From: Celoporthe dispersa
Lineage: Eukaryota; Ascomycota; Sordariomycetes; Diaporthales; Cryphonectriaceae
Assembly: GCA_016584495.1 (NCBI GenBank)
Contig: WAID01000003.1
Span: 2,232,001-2,296,000 of the forward strand
DNA: 64,000 nt
Direction of reading: 5' to 3'
The translations under genes were made by a program, and so were the position numbers. Positions 1-11,862 of this stretch are shown here, piece by piece (the first letter of the stretch is position 1; every line of letters begins with the position of its first letter). A model generated the notes under the pieces. It saw only the letters and a list, made by a program, of their open reading frames with translations. It was not told where the DNA came from and made no database searches.

Positions 1-2414
1 GGTTGTAGTAATGTATGTATGGCTCGGAAGCTAGGCCGTCCGGATCTAGAGGGACGCTCTTGTGAGATCACCCCTACACACGTGGCTCTTTATTTTGCCT
101 CTCGGTGTCTAGCTGTTGTCCTGTGCGTGGATACCACCCGACCGGAGGCGCAGGTCCCCACGACTTACTTCTGAGGATCGGATGAACGCGGCGGTCTCAA
201 GGACAGCGTCGAGAGGACCAGGCCAAGAGACTCGTGCATATGTGCTGGCCCGGGCTGCAAGCCTCGCCACTATCGAGCCCTGCCCTCTCAGCTGAGAATA
301 TTTAGAGCCGCATATTTTAACCGGGGGGCCGGGCGTGTTCTGGCGTGCCTGGCTTCCAATGAGCGGGCCGCCGTATTTTTTTCTTTCTTTCTTCTAGTCT
401 CCCGCGTTTCTCTCTCTTAGAACCCAAGACGCGAATGTTACTTCTGACCGCTACTGAGCCCTTGTGCTTGGTAATTAGGTGTGGCGGCTGCCGTGACACC
501 TTGCCGTGACCCCTTTCTCATTTCCGCAGCCTCCTATCTAGATTGCGACGACGGAAACTCGAGAGAGGCCGCCTCCGCCGGGGTTTTTGGTTCACGAGAC
601 GCAGCTCAGCTCCAGGAGGAGAGTGGTACCTCGCCGCCCACATACCGTCTGTCTCTGGATGCCTCCTCAAGAGGCAACGAGGTAGCTCTCTGGCTGGCCG
701 GGAGGGGAAAGGATGTCGCCACCTCTTCAGCTCCGCGACGACTCTTTCCGCCACGAGAAAAGTCCCAAAGGCGGTGCAATGATCTTATCGACACCTTGAA
801 TGCCATTCCCAAAAAGAAACCCCCCTGTCGCCAACGACATCACCGCACGCGATCAGCAGCTTTTGTTCTATGAATAAATCGGATCATCAATCAATCAACA
901 AATCCCCAGCCCCAATCTGGGCATGAACAACAGTGGCAAAAACATTTCTTTTCCCCCAACCCAGCTAGGGAATACTGTAAAAGGACCAAAACAAAGAAAA
1001 AATCCACGCGGCCAGCCGAACCACTCGGGCAGTGATCATCAGCCAGCCCACCCACATCTTGTCTCTCCCCCAGATCCGGTAAGGGGAAGAAGAAAAAAAG
1101 CAAGGGCTCACAGCCAACCAAGACTCGACACCACGGAGGGTAGGAAATCTCCGGAGGGGCATACGTAGAGAAGAGTAGATAGAAGGAGAGAGAAAAAGAA
1201 GAAAGAAGAAAAAAAGAAAGAGAGATCGGCATCATACATATTCGCAAAGATGGTGTATGTACTATATGTGCCTCCTTACACTCCGCCGCCGTCATCCACA
1301 CAGCGGCGAATTTCCCCGGGACATGCTGCATATACGGTAGTAGTGCGTGCTGTAGGTGGTGCGTCGGGCTGAAAATAGATAATTTCGTATGGGACTTGTC
1401 CTGCAGTAGATGCCCATCTCCGAAGATCCCTCCGCCCATCTCTCCTGATTCCCCGGATACCCCATTGGCCACTTGTACAGCAGAAGGCAATATGTCTAAG
1501 ACCCCCCCTCTGAGAATGTCTCAGCCTAGTGATGCAGGTACTGCAGCTATGCCCCGTGAGCAGCCCACCCCCCCCCTCCTCTTGCCATGGCGCCCTTGTG
1601 TCTACTCAAGACACGGACATGGGGGAACAGGATTCGTACTTGTGAGCTGATGATGGGTTTCTTTCCCTGGGCTGCAGGCCCTATGCGCTGTCCGGCGCAT
1701 TTCTGTGCTTATTGTGCCGTATGGCACAGGACACCGGGGTGAGGGCTATGTTTGCTGCGGTGGTGCAGGCACAGATCATAGTGGCAATGATGTACACCCT
1801 GCAATATGCACCGAGCCGCGCCACCGAGGGCTGGAACAGTTCTCGTCGTTTCCTGTTGGTTGGTCGTCCCACCCCTTCCGGGGCGCGACGTGCCATGCAT
1901 GGCCTGATACTACTGTGGCATATCCCGTGGTGCTAGGTCTGGAAAAGTCTCGGTGTCGAATGGTGAAGCCGAGGACAATCGTGCGTTCTAGGCCGGGGCA
2001 GGAACGCTGTGATGCTGCTCTGGATTCGTACTCGAGGGGGAGCAAGGCGCCGCTGGGTTCGAGGTGGGCTCTCGGTTGTGTCTGTGTAATACTCCCATCG
2101 TGATGATCCAGGTGGGATCTTCAGGCACGACGCGACACCAGAGCACCATCTTGTGAGGATGGAGGACATCTAAGCAGGCTCGGCAGCCCAAAGGGAGGAC
2201 CCATAGCTCCGACTCTCGACAGAGAAATGCATCATTATCGTATTCCCTCCTGGGTATCATTGAAAAAGAAAGAAAAAAATAGAGCAAGACTGCAGCCTCT
2301 CTTCTCGCGTCATCCTGTGTAGATGAAACAGATCTTCCGAACGCCATGGCACTAGCAGATCCGCCGGCCCAGGCCTGTCTGCACAAACGCTGCATCTAGC
2401 ATCCGCCAGCCTCG
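1..2414. other. Gene-free stretch downstream of smc5
   Basis: I recognise no gene here. Open frames on either strand are short, mostly lack a usable ATG or are low-complexity. A polypurine tract (A/G only) runs from about 1168 to 1225. The stretch ends 3' of smc5, so 2250-2414 probably holds its 3' untranslated region. Nothing else can be supported from sequence. Confidence 0.6.
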
Positions 2415-5400
2415 TCATCCTCTTGCCCTGGCAGCCGCCAGCAGCCTCTTCTTGATGCTGGCACACGTCGCAAAGTCCATCTTGCCGCCGTCGGCCGGCA
2501 TGTGCTCGCCGCTGGCGATACACATGACCTTCATGCGCTCGTCGTACCTCAGCCCTGGCAGCAGCTTGGGCGTGATCAGGAAGTACTGCGACGTGTGCTC
2601 CTTGCAGGCGATCTCCACCATCCGCTCGTGCACCAGCCGCTCGTTTCGCGGGTCCATCCCCTGGTTGATCTCATCGACCACGCGGAAGGGTGCCTGCGCC
2701 ATCGCCTGCAGGGACATAAGGTAGAAGATAGTCGAGACCGCCCGCTCGCCACCGGACTGGCGGTGTTGGTCGAGCTTCTGAAGGGTCTCGTTTTCTCTGT
2801 GGCGCGATGTTAGTCGGCTGCAGGGAATCGAGACAGAGGGTGGTGCCGAAGAGGGCAGGAAAGAAGATTGACGAACCTGAACTTGACCTTGATCTCAATC
2901 GCCCACTTGTCAAAGTCCTCGTCCTTGTGAACACCAACCTCGCCGGCGCAGTTGATCTGCTCAAAATTGTACGAGAAGGCGTCATTAATCCTCCTGATGA
3001 TCTCGTCAAGCGAAGGCTCCCAGTCCTGACGCTTCTGCTGGATTTCCTCCTTGAGCTTCTCCAGAGCCGCCGACCTCTTCTCGATCTCGGCCTGCACCCT
3101 CTTGATCTCCTTGGCGCGCCTCTCAAAGTCGCGCAGGAGACCAGGATCGGCATCATGGATGAGTTCGAGTTTGGACTTCTCAACCTGGATGTCCTCGGCG
3201 ACGCTCTCGAGGGTCTTGTTCTCGGAGACCCTGACGAGGTGGTTTCTCCGCTCAATGTCCAACTCTCCGTCAGTACCAGGAATTGTCAGAAGCTCTCTGA
3301 TTGCGTTCTGCGCATTGCGGGCCTCGGCCTTGACTTCGTCGACGTGGCGAACAAGCTCTTCCAGCTTCTTCCTCTCTTCCTCGAGCTGTTGCACAATGCC
3401 CTGGTTCCGCTCCTTCAGGGCTTCCAAATCCGAGGTGGCTTCGATGTGGCGGGTCTGGGCCTCCAGGACGGCAAGAGTCGCCTCACGCAAGGCCTTGAGT
3501 TGTTTCTGGTGCCGAAGAACGACCTTGACCTTGTCGTGAGCCAGTCTCTTGAACTTTTTATCGTAAGATAACACCCTTTCTCTCGCATCTTCTAGCTCCT
3601 TACGCAGGCCCGCCAGGCTCTTCTTTTCGATTTCTAGATTCTGGTCAGCCGTGCTCGGCAAGAGCGATAACATTCTGCTTTGCCATACCGATCTTGTCAG
3701 GTAGGGCTTTCCACGTATTGAACGTCCGCTGGATCTCTCTCTTTTCGTCCTCCAGTTGTCCCTGTAACACACCGCTATGAGTCTTCTATAGAATGCGGCG
3801 GGGTTTTCAAGAGGCTTTGCTCACCAATTTCTTTTGCTCCGTCCCCACCTGGTCGTCCAGGTCGGATTGTTGGGTTCTGACCTCAATTAACTGCTGCTTC
3901 AGTTCCTCGAGTTCTCTCCTGCACACCTCGAGGTCTTGCTCGAGCTTTGCCCTTGCCGCTACGTCTGGGGGCTCGTCTCCCCAGAACCTTCCTGGCCGGA
4001 TAGTGGTGGTCATTGTAGATGTAGCGCCTGGCCCGTACTCTCTACGTCGCGTGGTCCGGTGGTAGGTGTTGCCGGTCGCAAAGGAGTTGATCACCTCGCC
4101 GGCGTGGATCCTTTGATATTGCTGCTCGCTGATTTCTTTCAGAGCTATACCCGTAAGGTGGAGCTTCTTCTCGGAGCAGAGCATGGCAAGCACCGGGTCT
4201 GGTCCCTCAAGGTAATCTATGGCGTAGCCGTCCAGGCCAAGGCCCTGCAAGCCGTCGCGTGGGACAGGCGGCTGGAAGACTGTCAGGTCGGCCATGATGG
4301 TGCGCACAGGAACCGCCAAGTTCATCTTTTTGAAAAACTGATCCGTCAATTTTCCGTGGTCGGCTCTCGTCTGCGCAATAAAACAGAGGAAGTCATCCCT
4401 CTGCAGGCACATCTGTATGTGGTTGGAGTATCGCTTGTCCTTGACCGAGCAGGACAGCATCGGGGGCCCAAAAACTTCCTTCTCAAAGTCAGATTGGTGC
4501 TCCTGAAGCCACTGGTAAGCAGTGGCGACTTCGCGATCGATACGCCGGAGTTGTGCTAAGCGCTGTCCCTCTTGCGAATCCAGGCTCTGGATCTCTTCCT
4601 GAATTGCCGTCACTTGTGCCCTCTTTGCCCTGCCTCGGTCAACGATGTCGTTCCTGGCAGCTTCAAGTTCTCGGGTCTTCTCCCTGAACTCGTTGTTGAT
4701 ACGGTTCGTACATTCTCTCTGCGCACAGTTTAGCATATGATCTAGGAGCGTGAGGATCTCCAGAGAGGAATAGAGCCTACAATCTTGTGATTCCATTCAG
4801 CAGGGTTGAAGTTGGCCTCGATTTCTCTGCCGTTCTTGTACTGGCCCTCGAGTCTGGTGATCTTGGCGCGTTGGCTCGATACCGCTTGTCGACGGGTGAC
4901 CATCGACCCAGCGTCGGCCGCCTTCTCAGCCTCGAGAGTTCTGACGCGCTCTTCGACCTGCTCAACAGCCTCGAGGGCCCGGTCGGCAGCGCTTTCGACT
5001 CTCACGGCTCGACGCCGTCGGGCTTTGAGCGCGGCGTCAACCTTGGCTCTGTATTCCTCCTTGGTGTTCACAGCCTCAAGAGATGGGGCGGACATTTCCT
5101 CGAGTCTGCGCTGCTGTTGGTGGGCTCGCTTCCGCTGCTCCTTGACTTTTTCGAACTGGATCTTCTTCTGACTGTACTGAATAATGAAACGACTATCCTG
5201 CAGATCTTTGATGACCTGCTGGATCTGTTCGCGTTCCCTCAGGCGGTCGACATCCCCCTGCAGTCCCTCTTGACGGGTATTCATGCTGCGAAGAGATTCC
5301 ATCTGCGTGTTGAGACTGTGCTGGGCCTCCTTCTGCTGACCGAACAGATCTCGAAGCTCTTCCTGCTGCTTGATGACCTCCTCCGGGGCGGCTGCCTGCA

Positions 5401-6157
5401 GTGTCCTGGTGAGAAGGTCGACAGAGTTCAGCCCAGCAAACTCTGCGACCCGGTCCTGCGGTAAGAACTGGCAGAGGTTGTCGATCTGTATGCGCAGTTT
5501 CTTCATTCGCAGTTTCACATCCGTCAGCTTGCACGGCTGGCCGTTCAGCCAGAACTGTCTGGTATTGTCCTCGCGTTTGATCTGCAGCCTGAAGACGTAG
5601 TTCTTGCGATCCTGCGGTCTCCTCTGCAGCTCGATCTCCACAATCGCGTGATCCTTGCCGTGCTTGACGAAATCTCCGAAGCTTGTCGAGCGCCCAAGAG
5701 TGCTGGCGGGAAAGGCCAGCCCTAGACATATGGCACAGACGAGCGAGCTCTTCCCAGTACCGTTGGGACCGATGACCATGTTCAGATTCGGCCCGGGGAG
5801 GAATTCTGCTTGCTCGTAGGTGACAAAGTTCTCGACCATGACGCGGACAATGGCGCCAGGCGCAAAATCGGGTGCAGATGAGCCGGCACCCGTGCTATGT
5901 CCGTTGGTGCGACGCGGGGAGATGCTGGCGCTGGCAAAGGAGCGGAACTCGTCGGCGGTGTCTTCATCTTCCAGCTCTTCCTCTTCTCCCGTCTCAAGAT
6001 GATTCGGTGCGCCCCGGCCTCCCCTCAGCCGCATTCTCTTGGATCCGTCGGGCGCTGCCGGAGACGAAGAACCGCGGTCGCCGTACCTAGCGACGTCAGC
6101 CTCGTCTTCGCTTTCGACATGCGACCGCCGCCGCCGCCTGGCCTCTACGCCGGACAT
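2415..6157 (-). CDS. smc5: SMC5, structural maintenance of chromosomes protein 5
   Basis: This is the Smc5 subunit of the nuclear Smc5-Smc6 complex, which acts in DNA repair and resolution of recombination intermediates. Five exons are supported: 6157-4781, 4718-3825, 3761-3689, 3633-2877 and 2796-2415, giving 1160 residues, normal for the family. Each intron (62, 63, 55 and 80 nt) starts GT and ends AG, and the joins keep frame; the 55-nt intron has a GCTGAC branch site. An acidic N-terminus precedes the head domain. The Walker A motif GPNGTGKSS lies at about residues 130-138 with Lys136. Coiled coil follows, then a hinge at about 540-660, a second coiled coil, the SGGER signature at about 1048-1052, and Walker B VVDEINQG with Asp1075-Glu1076. 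The start is the only ATG leading the conserved frame. It is divergent from the kinase gene at 7943. No damage is seen. Confidence 0.97.
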
Positions 6158-7942
6158 GTTGCGGATCGGTGGGAATGCGCTTTTTTTCTCTCGGTAAAAT
6201 CGAAGAAGGGTGTCTGGGCGGGTCGGATTGTGCTGAACAAGGAATCAGCAGGAGTTGCGTATGGTTGAAAAGGCTACAAGAAAGGACGTTGCGAGAGGAG
6301 AGCGCAGGGACGCGGTCGACGCGTCTCCTTGACAGGGTAGTAATTACTTACTGCCTGGTACGGCGGTGGGGTGGGTGGGGGATGGATAGATACAGGAACC
6401 CCCTGCAGGTGCCCAAAGAGTGCTGACTCAGCCAACTGGGGTTAAGTCGACGACACTGGCCCGGAAGAAGGGATCAACAAGATGATAACCTCGTCACTGT
6501 CCATTCTTCTCAAAAATCAATCAACTGTGCACCCTACAATATCAGTCGAATGGAATCTTAAAAAGTTTCATGAAGCCATACTCATCGACCATCTGGAGAC
6601 ATGGTGTACACTTTTTCTATAATCATGAATCACTGGTGACTTTCTGCTTTTACTGGCTGTGAGGTATGACATGGAATATCTCATGATGCTGAAGCTTCCA
6701 CACCAGTGGTGCTCTTTGAGATGAACATTCCTGATCCAGAGAGGCTCAGAGTCTCTATCTTCTTCATGTTTCTTTTCACAATGGACAAGAGTGTATTTGG
6801 GTGTGGCATTCTCTCCCATGTCATTGAGCCCGCGTGCAGTCTGGAGCTTGGGCTCTGCTAGGCTCTCCGCACATGCTGGGCCAGGCTCATGGGGACACGA
6901 TGTACAGGTCTGTACAGATGTCCCTGCAGCTGCGACCTACATAAAACCTTCTCCGAGACTGAAGCGACATGTTGTGGTGATCAGCATCTGTGTCAGCAGT
7001 GCAATCTTGACCTGGCAGGAAGTCTAGGGCATTCCTGGGCAGAGGTAAGGGAAGGAGCAAGGGAGGTTGGCCAGCAAAGGATTTGATGCATGTGAAGAGG
7101 TCTTCACTGCGACTTATCATATAACATGAACAAGATCCTGCACCCTGTTTGACCCCTCTATCCTGCCATTTGGGACACTGGGGGGTACGACTGTGTGAAT
7201 TCGGATGTCGATAACACTTGCAAGGAGCTGGGAAGGGGCTTTGTGAAGGGCTGGCTGCCTTCACTGCCCCTGCTTTTTTCACCTCGCAACCTTAAAAAAT
7301 CCGACCTCGATCAATCTATTTATCGATTCTGTCCGTCCCTACTGTCTTTCCACTCTGCTCAAGCGTCCGCCCAACGACACCTTGAACTTTCCTCCCTATT
7401 TTCACTCCACAACTTTCCCACCTCAAGACGTGCCTTTACCTCTGGTTGACAGATAAACCATCATCCTTTTTGTCGTCAATTTGGTTATTGGCAGATTGCT
7501 TCAGGTTTTTGAATTTTCCTCAGCGTTCAGGGTTCCTACGTTGCCTCGCTAAGTACAGCACCCCAACCGCGTCCAACCTCAGACACAACAACATTCCAAT
7601 CCCCCACACCTCCCCACACCACCTTCACACACCCAACACACACCACCAACAGCTCTCCTGGCCACAGTCTGCCGGGCAGCAGTTCTGTTTACGTGACAAG
7701 ATTCAGCTGATCCTGCCCAGCCCTGCCTCCACCCCTTCTTCTTGCTCCTGGGTTTTCGCTCCCTGACAACGTCCTCTTTCCAGTCGACTGCTCCACATCG
7801 ATTCATCCCAGGCTGGTGCACCAGCCAGCCCTTCTTTCCTTGCCCTTCTGCTCTTCTCCTCCAACGTTGTTTACTTCACACAAAACACGTGTCATGTGTT
7901 GAGGACTGCCAGCAGCATCACCACTCTTGAAGAAGCTTCGTC
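6158..7942. promoter_or_regulatory. Divergent intergenic region between smc5 and the Gin4-type kinase
   Basis: This 1.8-kb gap must hold both promoters. Bases 6480-6800 are noticeably more AT-rich than their surroundings and contain no convincing gene. From about 7270 on the sequence becomes pyrimidine- and CA-rich and nearly free of ATG, as expected for the transcribed leader of the kinase. No specific transcription-factor site is asserted. Confidence 0.55.
7894..7902 (+). promoter_or_regulatory. Two-codon upstream ORF in the kinase leader
   Basis: The only ATG between about 7440 and the kinase start opens a frame of ATG TGT TGA, that is Met-Cys-stop, 40 bases before the main start codon. 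The rest of the leader is free of ATG, which makes this one stand out. Minimal upstream ORFs can lower or tune translation of the main frame. That role is inference here, and it applies only if the transcript starts upstream of 7894. Confidence 0.5.
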
Positions 7943-10900
7943 ATGGACATGGACAATCATCACTCTGTCCGGGGCTCTTCCTCTCGTGCTCCCCTGGGGG
8001 AGAATCCAAAGCATGCCAACAGTGTGCCCTCTGGAGGCTGCCCACCTCAGCACCTCAGCAGCGTCTACGAGACCGAATCCAAGGAAAACTTTCCCGTGCC
8101 TGCTGAGAATGTGAAGGGGCCTCGAAAGCCGAAGCAGTCGGCAAAGAATACCTCCCAACCCCCCGTCGATCCTCGTCTCTCCTCCGTCCTCTCGCAGGCG
8201 TCGCAAGCTCGCAATGCCTCGAACCGCAACTCTCAGGTCTCGACCGTGTCCGACTCCACCGTGAACTCGACCGACAGCAGGCTGAAGTCGCATATCGGAC
8301 CATGGCAGCTGGGAAAGACCCTGGGCAAGGGCTCGTCGGCACGCGTGCGCCTGGCTCGCCACCGTGTTACCCACCAGTCCGTCGCCGTCAAGATCATCTC
8401 CAAGAAGACGGCCTACCTATCCCAGGCAGGCAGCATCGCCCAGCTGGACCGGCTGGAGAAGCACTCCCCGGCGGAGGAGAATGGCGTCCGCCGCCTGCCT
8501 GTGACGATCGAGCGGGAGATCGCCATCATGAAGCTCATTGAGCACCCCAATATCATCCAGATCCTGGATGTCTGGGAGAACCGCAACGAGATGTAAGGCC
8601 CATGCAGCTCCCCCGTCTGGGCTCCCCGGGGAGTATACTAAACCGCTGTTCCGACAGTTACCTCATCCTCGAGTACTGCGAATCGAGCGACATGTTCTCC
8701 TGGATCAACAGGTATGGACCTCTGAGCGAGCACGATACCGTCTATGTCTTCCGGCAGATGATGTGCGCCATGGAGTACTGCCACTCCTTCAACATCTGCC
8801 ATCGCGACCTGAAGCCCGAGAACATCCTCCTGTCGGACGAGGGAGAGGTCAAGATCATCGACTTTGGCATGGCCGCGCTTCACCAGAACGACCAGAAACT
8901 GCGCACCGCCTGCGGCAGTCCTCACTATGCCGCGCCTGAGCTCCTCAAGTCCAGGACTTACCGCGGCGACAAGGCGGATGTCTGGAGCATGGGTGTGATC
9001 CTGTACGCCATGCTGGCTCAGCGGCTTCCGTTTGACGACCCACACCTCCCAACGATACTGTCGCTGTCGAAGAGGGCCATCTACACCATGCCGGACGAGT
9101 TCAGCCGCGACGCCAAGGACATGATCCGCCGCATCTTGGTTACTGACCCGGACAAGCGCATCTCCATCGCCGAGATGTGGGAGCACCCCCTGATCAAGAA
9201 GTACGACGGAAAGCCAGGCTTTGAGAAGCACAGGAAGCAGCCAGTCGACATGAAGACGAGGTCCACAGACGCCCTGATCAGCCCTCGCGACATGGATCCC
9301 CAGATCCTGCGCCAGCTGCGTGCCATGTGGCACTTGTCCGATATCAAGGACATCAAGGCTAAGCTCGCCAGCAAGGGGCCCAACGAACAGAAGGTGTTTT
9401 ATCACCTCCTCTTGGCTCGCCGCGAACGGCTGCTGGAGAACTACAATCCGGAGCTGACCCACTCTTCCAGCGACTACCACCACCTTCTGCGACCCCAGGC
9501 ATGGGCCACGCGGGTCTCGACTCGCGAGTTCCACAAGCACGGCCGCACGCCATCCCGGTTCACCGTGATCTCAACCGTTGCCGATATGGAGGCCGGGGGC
9601 ACAGTGCGCAGCTATGATCCCTACCATGCCTCGCGCGACCTGGCGCCCGTGCAGGCTAGCCACGCGAAGATTACCATTCACCGCGGCAAGCTGGAGCCAG
9701 GTACTGCCAGGAGTGTCGCGTCGGGCTCTGTGCCCTCCAGGGTGGGAACGGGAGCATCTTCCCGCGTGTCGAGAAGGATGAACCCATCGGTTCGTGCCCG
9801 CACCGTGAGCTACGCCCAGTCTCAGCGCAGCTCCATGAGTTCCATCCGCAGCAGCCGCCACGGGACCTCCAGCGTGCTCGTCAAGCAGCGGAACAAGCGT
9901 GGTGTGGACTTTTCCAGCGTTCGCAAGGGTGCCGCACAAGGGTCTTATAAGCGTCGGAGCGTCGATAAGAGGATCATGGCCTCTGCCAGCATCGCCGGGG
10001 ACCAGACGACCTACGGCAGGGATAACACCTCGCCGCAGAGCCCTCACAAGAAGATCAAGCAGGAGGATTCGAACCCTACAGGCTCCATCAACAATATCCA
10101 GTCTGCAGAGCCTGCCGTTGACGAGGAGATGATCCGCTTCAGCCACAGTATCGCCAAAGACTGCGACGATGCCTTTGCGAGCTCGCTCATCGGCTCACCC
10201 TCTGACGCCGGAGACAGGAACATCCGTTCAAGCCTGACTCCGTTCAGCATTGACTTTGGTCCTCCATCGATCCAGAGGACTCCTGAGCCGGCCTACAACC
10301 CTGCCAGGCCATGGGACTCGCGACCGCTGCCCCCGACGCCCCCTGAGGAGCTGACCCCGAGCCCGCTGCGGCTGAAATCGACAAAGGTCAATGCATCCTC
10401 TCCGTACGACCCCGACATGACCCTCAGCGTCGCTCCTCTGAACCTCCCATCTACAAGCCAGCGGCGCGCAGCGTCCGCTCCTCTCTCCGCGCATCATGTC
10501 CGCGACGCGGCACCTCTGCCATCCATCTTTGAGAATTCTTCAGACGTCACCAACGGCCAGCCTCGTATTGTATCGGCACCTGCGCCGAGAATGGCAGGGG
10601 CTCTGCCCACTCCGAACGACGACAAGAACCTCGACTTCCTGGCCAGGGCCGAGCAGACGATTCGACTGGTGGAGTCGCCAACTGCGAGGAAGGCGACCCC
10701 ATCGTCCCTCGTCCCGGCGCCTCTGAACGTGCGCAAGAAAGCCTCACGCGACGGCAGTGATCCTGCAGGTCTTCGCCAGGTGTCACGGGAGGAGCAGGTC
10801 CCGAAGAAGAAACACGGCTTTCTCAACCATCCGCTCAAGGATCTCCCCGAGGAGCCTGTCAAGTGTGGTAAGTCTAGCAGCAATGGCTCGTCTCTGGGCC

Positions 10901-11862
10901 CAAAGAAGACGCTCTCGTCCTGGTTCCGCCGCGCCTCGAAGACGAGCTCCAAGGGCGATGTGACGGACAAGACCGACATCTCCACGGTAGATGAGGATAA
11001 GAACCAACAGCTGCCTGCGTCTGGACCCCCTCAGAGATTCTGTTCGACGTCTACCGAGGCGGTGCCGCCCGCCCCGGCTGTGCAGCCGTCGAAGAAGAAG
11101 AGTCTCATGTTTTGGAAGAACAGTTCTAAGAGTGACCATCGCATGTCCATCGCAGGTAAGCAACGGCGTGTGACACGTCATGGTCCTGCGACTTCCCTAG
11201 GATCCTCAGAATGCGCTGACAGTCTTGAAGTCGCAGCTCCTGAGCGCGAGAGGGACTCTCCCAGTCCCGATCCGGAGCGCGTGCTGGCTCGTGCCGGCAC
11301 CATGACGCACGACGGCGCAGAGAATCACAGCGCCAGCTCACGTAAGATCGAGCCGCAGCAGAACTGGCTCGCACGGCTGTTCCGGGTGAAGCCAGCGATG
11401 CGGTATCTCTGCCTACAGATCTCGTGCCGCCGTGCCCGGCAGGAGGTTACGATCCTCCTGCGGGAGTGGCGCAAGTGGGGCATGCGGGATGTCGAGGTCG
11501 ACAAGGACCGCAACATTGTGTTTGCGCGGGTGGGCAAAAAGAACTGTACGTCAAGACCCATCTTCCCTATAACGCTACTGTTGTGAACACGAGCTGACCT
11601 GCTTTCTCTCTCTTTTTTTTCTTTCTTCCTTCCTCGAGCAGTCCTCCACATCAAGGAGGTTCACTTCGCCGTCGAGATCATCACGGTGATTGAGCACGGC
11701 AAGCGCAACCACCTCAGCATCGTCCGCTTCACGCAGGAGAAGGGAGCCGCCAGCAGCTTTCACAAGGTGGTGGATACGATGAACAGCGTCTTCTCGAGCC
11801 GCAACATCCTGGTCCAGGATGGTCGCAAGGCCAAGATGATGATCAAGACGCTCAACTCCTAG
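7943..11862 (+). CDS. gin4: Gin4/Hsl1/Cdr2-type cell-cycle serine/threonine kinase
   Basis: This is a CAMK-like kinase of the Nim1/Gin4/Hsl1 group, which in yeasts works at the septin collar and restrains Wee1-type kinases at G2/M. Exons are 7943-8592, 8658-11545 and 11642-11862, giving 1252 residues. The kinase domain spans about 120-398: glycine loop GKGSSARV, VAVK lysine near 150, HRDLKPEN at 265-272, DFG at 285-287 and APE at 309-311, so all catalytic residues are present. A long disordered serine-rich middle follows. The C-terminal 130 residues match the fungal KA1 membrane-binding domain. The N-terminus shows RAPL (15-18) and KEN (47-49), possible APC/C degrons. A 45-nt segment at 11156-11200 begins GTAAGC and ends CCTAG; it is in frame and may be a third intron, which would give 1237 residues. 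Gin4, Hsl1 and Cdr2 cannot be separated from sequence alone. Confidence 0.93.

Noticed and set aside
891..1490. 199-codon minus-strand frame
   Set aside because: Built largely from Phe/Leu/Ser runs produced by a polypurine tract on the other strand; no domain and no neighbouring exon support.
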